From: Eubacteriales bacterium
Lineage (GTDB): Bacteria; Bacillota; Clostridia; Oscillospirales; CAG-382
Assembly (NCBI GenBank): GCA_028701715.1
Contig: JAQVQF010000006.1
Location: 1 to 22,995 of the forward strand
Direction of reading: 5' to 3'
DNA length: 22,995 nucleotides
Within the stretch, counting starts at the first letter, position 1; every line of letters begins with the position of its first letter. Positions 1 to 7,669 of the stretch are shown here, in pieces. The notes below the pieces were generated by a model. It was given only the letters and a program-made list of their open reading frames with translations. It had not been told where the DNA came from and did no database searches. The translations under genes were made by a program, and so were the position numbers.

Positions 1-27
1 ACAAATGAAAGGAGCCGTAAGGCATAT

Positions 28-1092
28 ATGAGTGTATTTAAACGAATCGGCGTACTCACCTCCGGAGGCGACGCTCCCGGTATGAACGCGGCGGTACGCG
101 CCGTAACGCGTCTCGCGCTGGTAAAGGGCAAAGAGGTCTTCGGTATATATAACGGATATCAGGGGCTTATAGACGGAGAAATAAAACAGCTCGGAGAACG
201 GGATGTTTCCTACATAATAAACCGCGGCGGTACGATGCTGTATACCGCGAGAAGCAAGGAATTCAAGACTAAAGAAGGAATCGAAAAAGCGGTAAAGGTA
301 TGCAGGAACCTCGGCCTCGACGGTATTGTCACCATCGGCGGCGACGGTACCTTCCGCGGCGCTGTGGACCTGACCGACGCGGGGATTCCCTGTATCGGCA
401 TACCCGGCACGATCGACAACGACATAGCCTCCACGGACGCCACCATAGGCTTCGACACCGCCATGAACACAGTGGTGGAGCTTGTCGACAAGCTGCGCGA
501 CACCGGCGAAAGCCACGCGAGATGCAATGTTGTAGAGGTCATGGGACGCGAGGCGGGGGACATTGCCCTCAACACCGCCATAGCTGTGGGTGCGATATGC
601 GCCGTTATAAAAGAAATACCGACAAATTTCGACAAGCTCTTTGACAAGATGTCCGACGCCCGCAAGAGCGGCAAGAGGAATTTTATAATAATCGTGTCCG
701 AGGGCATAGGCAGCGACTACAGCGAGCATCTCTGCGAAGAAATAAGAGAAAAGACGGGAATCGAAAGCCGTTTCGTCCGTCCGGCGCATATACAACGCGG
801 AGGAGCGCCGACGCTGCGCGACAGAGTGCTCGCCACACAAATGGGCTGCGCCGCGGTCGAAAGCCTTGTCAGCGGACAGATGAAAAAGGTCGTCTGCCTG
901 CGCGATAACGCGATAACCACCATGGATATACACGAAGCGCTCTATCTTGACAAGATGATGAAAAACACCCTATCGCAGGAGGAAGCCGAAAAAATACCGC
1001 CCAATATCCTTTACGACATGCGCCGCATGGTCGCCGACAGGATGGCTTATAAGGCTTATCTCAATTATATGATAACAAATATCGTACTTTAA
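28..1092 (+). CDS. pfkA: ATP-dependent 6-phosphofructokinase
   Basis: Phosphorylates fructose 6-phosphate to fructose 1,6-bisphosphate, the committed step of glycolysis, in the cytoplasm. The N-terminal nucleotide loop TSGGDAPGMN (residues 11-20) is typical. GGDGT carries Asp106-Gly107, and PGTIDND has a Gly before TIDND and the catalytic base Asp130. These two glycines mark the ATP-using form; PPi-dependent enzymes usually have Asp and Lys there (family knowledge). The substrate-binding stretch around HIQRGG is also present. At 354 aa it is about 30 residues longer than the short bacterial PfkA (about 320); the extra length is a C-terminal tail. An AAAGGAG site at 8-14 precedes the ATG with a longish spacer. 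The upstream neighbour is outside the window. Downstream it converges on psd and shares its terminator. Identity is very likely. Confidence 0.96.
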   Translation: MSVFKRIGVLTSGGDAPGMNAAVRAVTRLALVKGKEVFGIYNGYQGLIDGEIKQLGERDVSYIINRGGTMLYTARSKEFKTKEGIEKAVKVCRNLGLDGIVTIGGDGTFRGAVDLTDAGIPCIGIPGTIDNDIASTDATIGFDTAMNTVVELVDKLRDTGESHARCNVVEVMGREAGDIALNTAIAVGAICAVIKEIPTNFDKLFDKMSDARKSGKRNFIIIVSEGIGSDYSEHLCEEIREKTGIESRFVRPAHIQRGGAPTLRDRVLATQMGCAAVESLVSGQMKKVVCLRDNAITTMDIHEALYLDKMMKNTLSQEEAEKIPPNILYDMRRMVADRMAYKAYLNYMITNIVL

Positions 1093-1101
1093 AATAAAGT
1101 A

Positions 1102-1133
1102 AGACGGTCTGAAATCAGACCGTCTGTGTTTTT
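1102..1133 (+). terminator. Rho-independent terminator of pfkA, overlapping the 3' end of psd
   Basis: An 11-bp perfect stem (1102-1112 with 1115-1125, AGACGGTCTGA and its complement) is followed by GTG and a T run at 1129-1133. The 2-nt loop as written would open to about 4 nt in RNA. In the other direction the stem is followed by TACTTTATTTT, a weaker U-rich tail, so it may work both ways. The psd stop codon (1117-1115) and its last codons lie inside the stem. Confidence 0.85.
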
Positions 1134-2020
1134 ATGTATTTTGTGTTCCGCGCCCTCCCGGCGGTTCCTATTCTTTCGCCGATACGGACTATCGTTTCGA
1201 TCCCCTCTCCGGAATTTGCCATAATGTCGCCGTCGATAACGGCGGCGTTTTTCTTCAGAAGCACGACAACCGTAGAGCCGCCGAATTCGAACATACCCTT
1301 TTCCTCGCCGCGTCTGTATTTACACGCGCCGTGGGCGTTCTTTATCTTACCGATAAGCATTGCGCCGACCTCTATCTGTACCGCTCTGCCGAAATGCTCT
1401 GTGTCCATAACGGTATATTCGCGGCAGTTCTGCTTATAGTAATTGTATTTGTCAAGGGATATGGGATTCACCGTATGCAAAACGCCCGGTATGTATGTAT
1501 TGGCACCCTTTGCGCCGTCGTCGAAGTATATATAGCGGTGATAATCATCCACGCTCAGGCGGTAAACGAGGCACAGACCTCCGCGAAATTCTTTTGCGAG
1601 CTTTTCGTTTTTCACAAGCTCTTTTACGGTATACGGCGAATCTTTAATAAAAAATATACTTTTATCGTTAATGGGATACACCCTCAGCTTTGAATCGCAG
1701 GGAGCTACAAGCGCGTCGCTTTCCATGCATACGCTCTTGCATTCCGGCTTGAGCTTGCGGGTAAAAAACTGATTGTAGCATTTGTAGTCTCTGTCCTCAT
1801 AAACCGACATATCGATGCCGTTCTTTTCGATAAATCTGTCTATCAGCCCGCGGGAAAGACGGGAGTTCATATACTTCCCCACCAGCTTCGCGGCGGAACG
1901 GCGATTGACAACTTTTAAGCAAACACGTCCCGTAACGCTCTCATATAAAAAGGACAGCGCTCTTTCCTGACGTGTGGATATCATTTCTTCGCCTTCGCGG
2001 TTTTTGATAATTGAATCCAT
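1115..2020 (-). CDS. psd: Phosphatidylserine decarboxylase proenzyme
   Basis: Converts phosphatidylserine to phosphatidylethanolamine at the membrane, using a pyruvoyl group made by self-cleavage. The cleavage motif is FEFGGST, with the Gly248-Ser249 bond as predicted cut site; GGST in place of LGST is the form I recall for clostridial PSD-II enzymes. Other landmarks are the Asp in APCDSKL (Asp109), DDYHRY with His161, and HTVNPIS. At 301 aa it has the usual size. The ATG gives a TAATG junction with the upstream flippase-like gene, with AAAAAGG about 10 nt before it, so translation is probably coupled. An internal Met13 is a weaker alternative start. Oddity: family members usually read DYHRxH, but the second His is Ile here (position 164). 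The final codons lie in the shared terminator hairpin. I see no pssA (phosphatidylserine synthase) nearby. Confidence 0.93.
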   Translation of the reverse strand: MDSIIKNREGEEMISTRQERALSFLYESVTGRVCLKVVNRRSAAKLVGKYMNSRLSRGLIDRFIEKNGIDMSVYEDRDYKCYNQFFTRKLKPECKSVCMESDALVAPCDSKLRVYPINDKSIFFIKDSPYTVKELVKNEKLAKEFRGGLCLVYRLSVDDYHRYIYFDDGAKGANTYIPGVLHTVNPISLDKYNYYKQNCREYTVMDTEHFGRAVQIEVGAMLIGKIKNAHGACKYRRGEEKGMFEFGGSTVVVLLKKNAAVIDGDIMANSGEGIETIVRIGERIGTAGRARNTKYIKTQTV

Positions 2021-3069
2021 TATTTAACAACCTTTTTACTTTTAAATGATTTATATATATGGTAAGATATAGTTACAGCCGATGAAAGAATCAAACCGAA
2101 ATAATAATTTACAAATCTGATAAGCAGCATGGCGCCCGCGGCTCTTTCCGGGCCGAAGGTGGCTTTATACATCATAATGATGGCCAGTTCATTTGCTCCC
2201 ATTCCTCCGGGTAAGGGTAACGAATCTATTGCCAGAGCTATGAACGCTTGTATCGCCAGAAAATAAAAATATCCGTAACCGGTGTTCCCCAAGGAACAGT
2301 AAATGATAAACGCAACGGAAAAATAAGCAAGCCTTTGAATAAAAACTATGACAAACAGTTTGAAAAGAAGCTTCCGTTTACCTTTTAGCTCCTTTGCCGC
2401 GAGCTGATAATCGTCAACGGTTTCGGCAAATTTTTCCGAAACCTTTACGGTGTCTTTAATGATGTTGAAGTTCCCCAAGAATTTTATTATTGCGTTACCG
2501 AAACGGAAAACGGCATCACGTTTCAACACCGATAACAGAGTCAGAAGAATGATTCCCAGAGTAATGACAAGGCCAAGAAACCACAGAGCAATGAACGCCC
2601 AACCCGAGTCGCTCCATACATTCCAGAAAATGACGACCGAAAATAAATTTAACGTCAGCAAAACTATTTTATATACAGTTGTATGAAGGAAGGTCGAAAG
2701 AAAGCCTTCCGAAACAGGCACGCCGTCTTTATTCATATAATATATGACAAACGGCTGACCGCCGGTTGCCGAAGGCGTAACGGCGGAAAAATAAAAATCC
2801 GCGGCGGCGTATACAAAACCGCGGTATATCCCTATAAAATATCCGCGTGAAGCAAGCAGTGTTTTTGTAAAAAAGCAATAGCACGCAAGATATATAAATA
2901 TCATCGCGAAGCCTATCGCGATATATAACATATCCGCATCGCCGATTATTGCCAATATTTCTTTTATATCAAATCTCTTAAAAAGCAGATAATAAGTAAC
3001 GACAATAAGCAACAACAGAAACATCGCGCTTAGGATAACACTTTTAACGCCCTTTTTTCGGTCTCTCAT
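2020..3069 (-). CDS. Flippase-like / lysylphosphatidylglycerol-synthase transmembrane domain protein (UPF0104)
   Basis: An integral membrane protein with several hydrophobic helices, beginning with a short basic N-terminus (MRDRKKG) and a long Leu/Ile/Val helix. Near the C-terminus SLPLPGGMGANE matches the P-x-P-G-G-x-G-x-x-E signature of the LPG synthase TM / YbhN family (PF03706). Relatives include the membrane half of MprF, which flips lipids; the cytoplasmic synthetase half is absent here (349 aa). I chose the ATG at 3069 because GGAGG lies 4 nt upstream. A longer reading from a TTG at 3153 would translate the promoter -35 box and is rejected. It sits first in an operon with psd (stop and start overlap by 1 nt), which suggests a role with phosphatidylethanolamine or another envelope lipid. 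The substrate is not known from sequence. Confidence 0.85.
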   Translation of the reverse strand: MRDRKKGVKSVILSAMFLLLLIVVTYYLLFKRFDIKEILAIIGDADMLYIAIGFAMIFIYLACYCFFTKTLLASRGYFIGIYRGFVYAAADFYFSAVTPSATGGQPFVIYYMNKDGVPVSEGFLSTFLHTTVYKIVLLTLNLFSVVIFWNVWSDSGWAFIALWFLGLVITLGIILLTLLSVLKRDAVFRFGNAIIKFLGNFNIIKDTVKVSEKFAETVDDYQLAAKELKGKRKLLFKLFVIVFIQRLAYFSVAFIIYCSLGNTGYGYFYFLAIQAFIALAIDSLPLPGGMGANELAIIMMYKATFGPERAAGAMLLIRFVNYYFGLILSSAVTISYHIYKSFKSKKVVK

Positions 3070-3124
3070 GCATCCTCCGCATATGACAGCCGCCTGTTCG
3101 CCGCTGCCATAAATAACATTTGTA

Positions 3125-3153
3125 ATTATACTATTAATAAATTGTGTTGTCAA
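3125..3153 (-). promoter_or_regulatory. Consensus SigA promoter for the flippase-psd operon
   Basis: Read on the reverse strand: TTGACA (3153-3148), a 17-nt spacer, then TATAAT (3130-3125). Both hexamers and the spacing are perfect consensus. The start point should be near 3118, leaving a leader of about 50 nt before the ATG at 3069 with GGAGG just upstream of it. Confidence 0.88.
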
Positions 3154-3223
3154 TATAAAAGTTCATATGTAAAATATTGTTTAAATTCGATAATTTGTGT
3201 TAAATGTTTTTATATTTAACGGA

Positions 3224-3247
3224 ATGTCAAAATTTCAGGCTTGACAT
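3224..3247. repeat. Inverted repeat overlapping the -35 box (possible operator)
   Basis: ATGTCAA at 3224-3230 and TTGACAT at 3241-3247 are perfect inverted copies separated by 10 nt, about 17 bp centre to centre. The right arm contains the TTGACA of the yqeG promoter. It could be a binding site for a dimeric regulator, or only a chance duplication of a -35-like word; no regulator gene is adjacent. Confidence 0.45.
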
Positions 3248-3269
3248 CGACAATTAAAAATTATATGAT
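3241..3269 (+). promoter_or_regulatory. SigA promoter of the yqeG-ligA-M29 operon
   Basis: TTGACA (3241-3246), a 17-nt spacer, then TATGAT (3264-3269). This is a perfect -35 and a 5/6 -10 at ideal spacing. The start point would be near 3276, giving a leader of about 50 nt to the GTG at 3328. No terminator is seen before 8916, so it probably drives all five genes. Confidence 0.85.
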
Positions 3270-3279
3270 ATTATATGAT
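3260..3279. repeat. 10-bp tandem duplication containing the -10 box
   Basis: ATTATATGAT occurs twice in a row (3260-3269 and 3270-3279). The first copy supplies the -10 hexamer at 17 nt from the -35; the second lies one helical turn further on, across the expected transcription start. Confidence 0.8.
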
Positions 3280-3327
3280 TTTAATGCATAATTAATTATA
3301 CCACATTATCATTTTCAGGAGTCTTCA

Positions 3328-3852
3328 GTGAAAAGAATAAGATTGCTTGTACCGGACGGAATGTATAAGGATATTTATGAAATAAACGCGCAATTGCTTA
3401 TGTCTTTGGGTAAGGAAGGCGTTGTTTTCGACATCGACAACACCGTCGCTCCGTATGAAATATTGCGTCCGACGCAGGAAATGAAGGATTATTTCACATC
3501 TCTTGGCAAATCCGGCATTAAAATAGCTTTTGTATCCAACAATAAAAACGACAGGGCGAACGTTTTCAATGAGGAGCTCGGCTTTTTCTGCGTGCCGGAC
3601 GCTTCCAAGCCCTCACCCAAGGGTATACTCCGCTGTGTGAAACACATGGGGCTCCCGGCCGGGAAAATGCTGCTCGTGGGCGACCAGATATTTACAGATT
3701 GCTTGGCGGCTCATCTCGCAAAGCTTGAATTTTACATGGTTAAGCCCATAAAGGATAAAAATACCCTCTTTTTCAGAATAAAGCGCTTTTTTGAAAAGCC
3801 TTTCATACACATATATAAAAAAATGAAGGTTAAAAATGAAAGCAACGCGTAA
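3328..3852 (+). CDS. yqeG: YqeG family HAD IIIA-type phosphatase
   Basis: A haloacid-dehalogenase-fold hydrolase of 174 aa, the usual YqeG size. HAD motif I is FDIDNT with nucleophile Asp35 and Asp37. Motif II is FVSNN (Ser70). Motif III is the Lys in KPSPKG (Lys98). Motif IV is VGDQIFTD (Asp119, Asp124), which binds Mg2+. The family is related to phosphatidylglycerophosphate phosphatases, but I cannot assign a substrate. The start is GTG; AGGAG at 3317-3321 with a 6-nt spacer decides it. It is the first gene of a five-gene operon and overlaps the next by 17 nt. In many Firmicutes yqeG heads a housekeeping operon, though usually with other partners (aroE, yqeH). Confidence 0.9.
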   Translation: MKRIRLLVPDGMYKDIYEINAQLLMSLGKEGVVFDIDNTVAPYEILRPTQEMKDYFTSLGKSGIKIAFVSNNKNDRANVFNEELGFFCVPDASKPSPKGILRCVKHMGLPAGKMLLVGDQIFTDCLAAHLAKLEFYMVKPIKDKNTLFFRIKRFFEKPFIHIYKKMKVKNESNA

Positions 3853-4702
3853 ATGCAAATTCGGTCCCGCGGGCAATTCCCTCTCTTTCTACGCAGAAGG
3901 CAATAAAAGCACCGCGCAGGCTTTCGCGTGGCTGAAGGCAAGAGGGCTTGACGCATACGAGTATCAGGCCGGAAAAGGATTATACGCTTCCGACGACACT
4001 TTCCGGATCATAAAAAGCAAGGCCGCGGAATACGGAATAGCCGTTTCTCTCCACGGCCCTTATTTTATTTCCCTTTCTTCTGCCGATGATGATATACGCA
4101 TGAAAAGCGTCAGATATATAACCCAATCAGCTTCCGCTGCCGATATGCTCGGCGCGGATATTTTTGTCGTCCATTCCGGCTCGGCGGCGAAGCTCGAACG
4201 AGAGGAAGCCATGCGCAAGGCGGAGGATACCCTTGAAAAAGCGGCTTCCGCTATGTCCGCCGAAGGCTTTGAGGCGAAAGCGGGTATCGAAACCATGGGC
4301 AAGATAAATCAGCTCGGTACGGTGGATGAGGTTATAAGGCTCTGCAAGGTATGCCCGGAAAAATTTTATCCGGTGGTGGATTTCGGTCATCTCAACGCCC
4401 GCACGAACGGAGGCATAAAGACTGAGGATGATTATAAGCGTATTTTCGATATGATAGCGGCAGGATTAGGTCCGGAACGCGCGGAAAACCTTCACTGTCA
4501 TTTTTCAAAAATCGAATATACCGGCATGGGCGAAAAAAAGCATCTGACCTTTGCCGATGATAAATACGGACCCGACGAAAGGCTTTTTATTAAAGCAGTC
4601 GTATCTCTCGGCGTAACGCCTACGGTGATATGCGAATCCGACGGCACCATGGCGGAGGACGCTAAGCATATGAAAAACATATACGAGGAAATGATAAAGT
4701 GA
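3836..4702 (+). CDS. Endonuclease IV-like TIM-barrel protein (AP endonuclease family 2)
   Basis: A 288-aa xylose-isomerase-like TIM barrel close to deoxyribonuclease IV (Nfo), a tri-zinc enzyme that cuts DNA at abasic sites. Most metal ligands can be placed: His73 in LHGPY, His113 in VVHSG, Glu152 in IETMG, Asp182 and His185 in VDFGHLN, His222 (or His220) in LHCHFS, His236, and Glu267 in CESDG. E. coli Nfo has an Asp-x-His pair (Asp229, His231) where this protein reads KKH, so one zinc ligand appears lost. The typical Nfo words FHPG and ENTAG are altered to VHSG and ETMG. It may be a repair nuclease or a relative acting on another substrate. The ATG overlaps yqeG by 17 nt, with AAGG upstream. 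Co-transcription with ligA would suit a base-excision repair role, but that is inference. Confidence 0.82.
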   Translation: MKATRKCKFGPAGNSLSFYAEGNKSTAQAFAWLKARGLDAYEYQAGKGLYASDDTFRIIKSKAAEYGIAVSLHGPYFISLSSADDDIRMKSVRYITQSASAADMLGADIFVVHSGSAAKLEREEAMRKAEDTLEKAASAMSAEGFEAKAGIETMGKINQLGTVDEVIRLCKVCPEKFYPVVDFGHLNARTNGGIKTEDDYKRIFDMIAAGLGPERAENLHCHFSKIEYTGMGEKKHLTFADDKYGPDERLFIKAVVSLGVTPTVICESDGTMAEDAKHMKNIYEEMIK

Positions 4703-5658
4703 AATTTGACGAAATTATTATAACTACCAACACTCAAGGCTCGGAATACCTCGCAGGTGAGCTGATAATAAACGGGATAACGTCGTTTTCAATAAACGAC
4801 CCGAAGGATTTTTTGGACATAATAAAGGAAAATTCCGTACCGTTTGACTATTACGAGTCAAATCTTATCCCCGAGGATACCGAAACCGTGACCATTACGG
4901 TATACCTTACTCAAAACGAGCAGGGAGAAGCCCGCAAAGCTTTTGTGCTTGCCTCCGTGGCAAAAATGCAAAAGGATCTCTCTTTCGGTAATGTTTCCGT
5001 TACGTATTCCGAAAGCGACGACAAGGACTGGGAAAACAACTGGAAGGAATTCTTCCACCCGCTGGAAACAGGCGATAAGCTTATCATAAAGCCCAGCTGG
5101 GAGGATTGCGACGCGCACGGAAGAATCGTGCTGGAAATAGACCCCGAATCCTCCTTCGGTTCCGGAAGGCACGAGACCACAAAGCTGTGCCTTGAGCTGA
5201 TGGAAAAGCATGATCTTAAAGGTGCGCATATTCTCGATATGGGCTGCGGCAGCGGAATTTTAGGCATAGCCGCCTGTCTGCTGGGAGCGGAAAAATGCGT
5301 CAGCGTCGATATCGAACAGAACGCCGTGGAGATCACTAAAAAGAATGCGATAATAAACCATATAGCCGAAAACGCAATCGAGGCTTATACCGGCAACGTG
5401 CTTGAGGACGAAGGACTTGTCAAAACGGTGAGCGGATATGCTTATGATATTATCGTTTCCAATATTGTCGCAGATGTGCTTGTACAGATGAATCCTCTTT
5501 TCAGAAAAGTACTCAAGGACGGCGGACATATCATATTGAGCGGCATCATCGCTTTGCGTAAGGAACAGGTTTTAACCGCTCTTGCGGAAAACGGATTTAT
5601 TGTAAAAGAGATAAGACAGGAAAACGACTGGATAGGGATAGAGGCTCAAAAGGTGTGA
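4699..5658 (+). CDS. prmA: Ribosomal protein L11 methyltransferase
   Basis: Transfers methyl groups from S-adenosylmethionine to ribosomal protein L11. An N-terminal substrate-binding domain (about residues 1-115) is followed by the conserved linker DPESSFGSGRHETT, then the SAM site LDMGCGSGILG (Asp180 to about 188), and SNIVADVL with Asn255, the usual PrmA motif IV. The length of 319 aa is normal. The start is GTG, forming a 4-nt GTGA overlap with the preceding stop, so translation is coupled. Only 4 nt separate it from ligA. Identity is very likely. Confidence 0.95.
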   Translation: MKFDEIIITTNTQGSEYLAGELIINGITSFSINDPKDFLDIIKENSVPFDYYESNLIPEDTETVTITVYLTQNEQGEARKAFVLASVAKMQKDLSFGNVSVTYSESDDKDWENNWKEFFHPLETGDKLIIKPSWEDCDAHGRIVLEIDPESSFGSGRHETTKLCLELMEKHDLKGAHILDMGCGSGILGIAACLLGAEKCVSVDIEQNAVEITKKNAIINHIAENAIEAYTGNVLEDEGLVKTVSGYAYDIIVSNIVADVLVQMNPLFRKVLKDGGHIILSGIIALRKEQVLTALAENGFIVKEIRQENDWIGIEAQKV

Positions 5659-5662
5659 TTAT

Positions 5663-7669
5663 ATGGATATAATCAAACAGGAAATGCGTTCCCTTGAGGA
5701 ACAGATAGCCTATCATTCAAAAAAATATCACGACGAGGACCTGCCGGAAATATCCGACTACGAATACGATATGTTATTCGAGCGGCTTAAAACGCTCGAA
5801 GCGGCTTATCCGCAGTATGCCTCTTCGTCATCTCCCACCAAGCGCGTGGGAGGTCATGTCGCGGAAAAATTTATAAAAGTAACCCATCCGGTAAGGCTGG
5901 GAAGCCTGACCGACGTTTTCGATTATAACGGTGTCGCCGATTTTTATCAAAAAACCAAGGCTCTGTTTCCAGACGCGGATTATGCGGTGGAATCCAAGAT
6001 AGACGGGCTTTCGGTCGCTCTCGAATATATCGACGGCGTTTTCGTCAGGGGCGCCACAAGGGGCGACGGTCTGATGGGCGAGGATGTTACGGAAAACCTT
6101 AAAACTGTGCGCTCAGTACCGCTTGCGATCAACGAAAAGCTCCCCCGGCTTATAGTCAGGGGAGAGGTTTATATGCCCAAAAAGGTGTTCGCCCGTCTTA
6201 ACGAAAAGCGCGAGGAGGACGGGCTTGCGTCCTTCGCCAATCCCAGAAACGCCGCGGCGGGGTCGCTCAGGCAGCTCGATTCCAAGCTCTGCGCCGAAAG
6301 GCGGCTTGAGATATTCGTATTCAATATACAGCTGTGCGAAACGCCCGTGCCCGAAACCCACGGGGAGTGCCTGAATTATCTGGAAAAGCTGGGCTTTACG
6401 GTGTCCCCGCGCTTTGAGATATGTAAAGCCTACGAGGAAATATCAGATAAGATAATGCGTATAGGCGAGGAAAGAAAAACGCTTCCCTTCGATATAGACG
6501 GCGCGGTCGTCAAGGTGAATAAACTCAGCTACCGTGAAAAAATGGGCGAGGTCGGCGCGGTGCCCAGATGGGCTGTCGCCTTTAAATATCCGCCCGAAAG
6601 CGTGAAAACCCGGGTGCTCGACATCACGGTTCAGGTCGGGCGTACCGGAGTGCTTACGCCGAAAGCCGTGCTGAAGCCCGTGGCGGTGGCAGGTTCGATA
6701 GTTTCGGCGGCGACGCTTCACAATATCGATTATATAAAAGAAAAGGATATACGCGTCGGCGACACGGTCATGCTCCGCAAGGCGGGGGATATTATACCCG
6801 AAATCGTTTCCGTGGTGGCAGAAGAACGTCCGCTCGGTTCGATACCCTTTGATATGCCGGAATTCTGTCCCTCCTGCGGCGGAAGGGTTACGCGTGAGGA
6901 GAATGAGGCCGCGACAAGATGCACCGATTCCGCCTGCCCGGCACAGCTTTTAAGAAATGTAATTCATTTTGTTTCCCGTCAGGCGATGGATATAGAAACC
7001 CTCGGCGAATCGACCACCGAAAGATTTATTGAGGAAGGCTTTATAAAATCGGTCGCGGATATATATAGCCTCGACAAAGCCAAAATTGCGGTACTTCCCG
7101 GAATGGGAGAAAAATCCGCGGAAAACATCATATCCGCTGCGGAAAAATCCAAAGCCCGGCCGCTTTCAAGGCTTATATACGCGCTCGGCATACGTCATGT
7201 GGGGGAAAAAGCCGCAAAAACCCTCGCAAAACGGTTTTTAAGCATGGACGAATTCATGAAGGCAACCGGAGAACAGCTTGAGGCTGTCCCCGATGTCGGA
7301 CCGGAAACCGCCGAAAGTGTCGTAAATTTCTTATCTGCGGAACGAAATGCCATGATAATAGAAAAGCTCAGGATTCTGGGCGTTAATATGACCGAACCTG
7401 TCGAGGAAAAGGGATTTGCTTTTCAAGGCATGACGGTAGTTGTCACCGGAAGACTGGAATCGCTGTCACGCGAAGAAGCGGAAGCGCTTATCGAACAAAA
7501 CGGCGGAAAAGCCGCGTCATCCGTTTCAAAGAAAACCTCCCTGCTTGTCTGCGGCGAGGACGCCGGAAGCAAACTTGAAAAAGCGAGGAATCTCGGAATT
7601 AAAGTAATCAACGAAACAGAGTTTCTAAATATGACAAAAGGAGAACAAAATGACAAAAAGGATGCTTAA
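5663..7669 (+). CDS. ligA: NAD-dependent DNA ligase
   Basis: Seals nicks in duplex DNA during replication and repair using NAD+. Visible domains in order: Ia region (residues 1-65, with YHDEDLPEISDYEYD); adenylation domain with the nucleophile Lys112 in SKIDG; OB fold; C4 zinc finger with Cys402, Cys405, Cys420 and Cys425; helix-hairpin-helix region (about 430-580, with LPGMGEKSA and VPDVGPETA); and a C-terminal BRCT domain (about 590-660). The length of 668 aa is typical. The ATG follows prmA by 4 nt. Its 3' end overlaps the M29 peptidase gene by 20 nt. All catalytic landmarks are intact, so it is likely the essential housekeeping ligase. Confidence 0.98.
   Translation: MDIIKQEMRSLEEQIAYHSKKYHDEDLPEISDYEYDMLFERLKTLEAAYPQYASSSSPTKRVGGHVAEKFIKVTHPVRLGSLTDVFDYNGVADFYQKTKALFPDADYAVESKIDGLSVALEYIDGVFVRGATRGDGLMGEDVTENLKTVRSVPLAINEKLPRLIVRGEVYMPKKVFARLNEKREEDGLASFANPRNAAAGSLRQLDSKLCAERRLEIFVFNIQLCETPVPETHGECLNYLEKLGFTVSPRFEICKAYEEISDKIMRIGEERKTLPFDIDGAVVKVNKLSYREKMGEVGAVPRWAVAFKYPPESVKTRVLDITVQVGRTGVLTPKAVLKPVAVAGSIVSAATLHNIDYIKEKDIRVGDTVMLRKAGDIIPEIVSVVAEERPLGSIPFDMPEFCPSCGGRVTREENEAATRCTDSACPAQLLRNVIHFVSRQAMDIETLGESTTERFIEEGFIKSVADIYSLDKAKIAVLPGMGEKSAENIISAAEKSKARPLSRLIYALGIRHVGEKAAKTLAKRFLSMDEFMKATGEQLEAVPDVGPETAESVVNFLSAERNAMIIEKLRILGVNMTEPVEEKGFAFQGMTVVVTGRLESLSREEAEALIEQNGGKAASSVSKKTSLLVCGEDAGSKLEKARNLGIKVINETEFLNMTKGEQNDKKDA

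Noticed and set aside
210..923. Reverse frames opposite pfkA
   Set aside because: Shadow frames within a fully conserved pfkA.
3070..3153. N-terminal extension of the flippase-like gene from a TTG at 3153
   Set aside because: It overlaps a perfect promoter and lacks a ribosome binding site; the ATG at 3069 has GGAGG just upstream.
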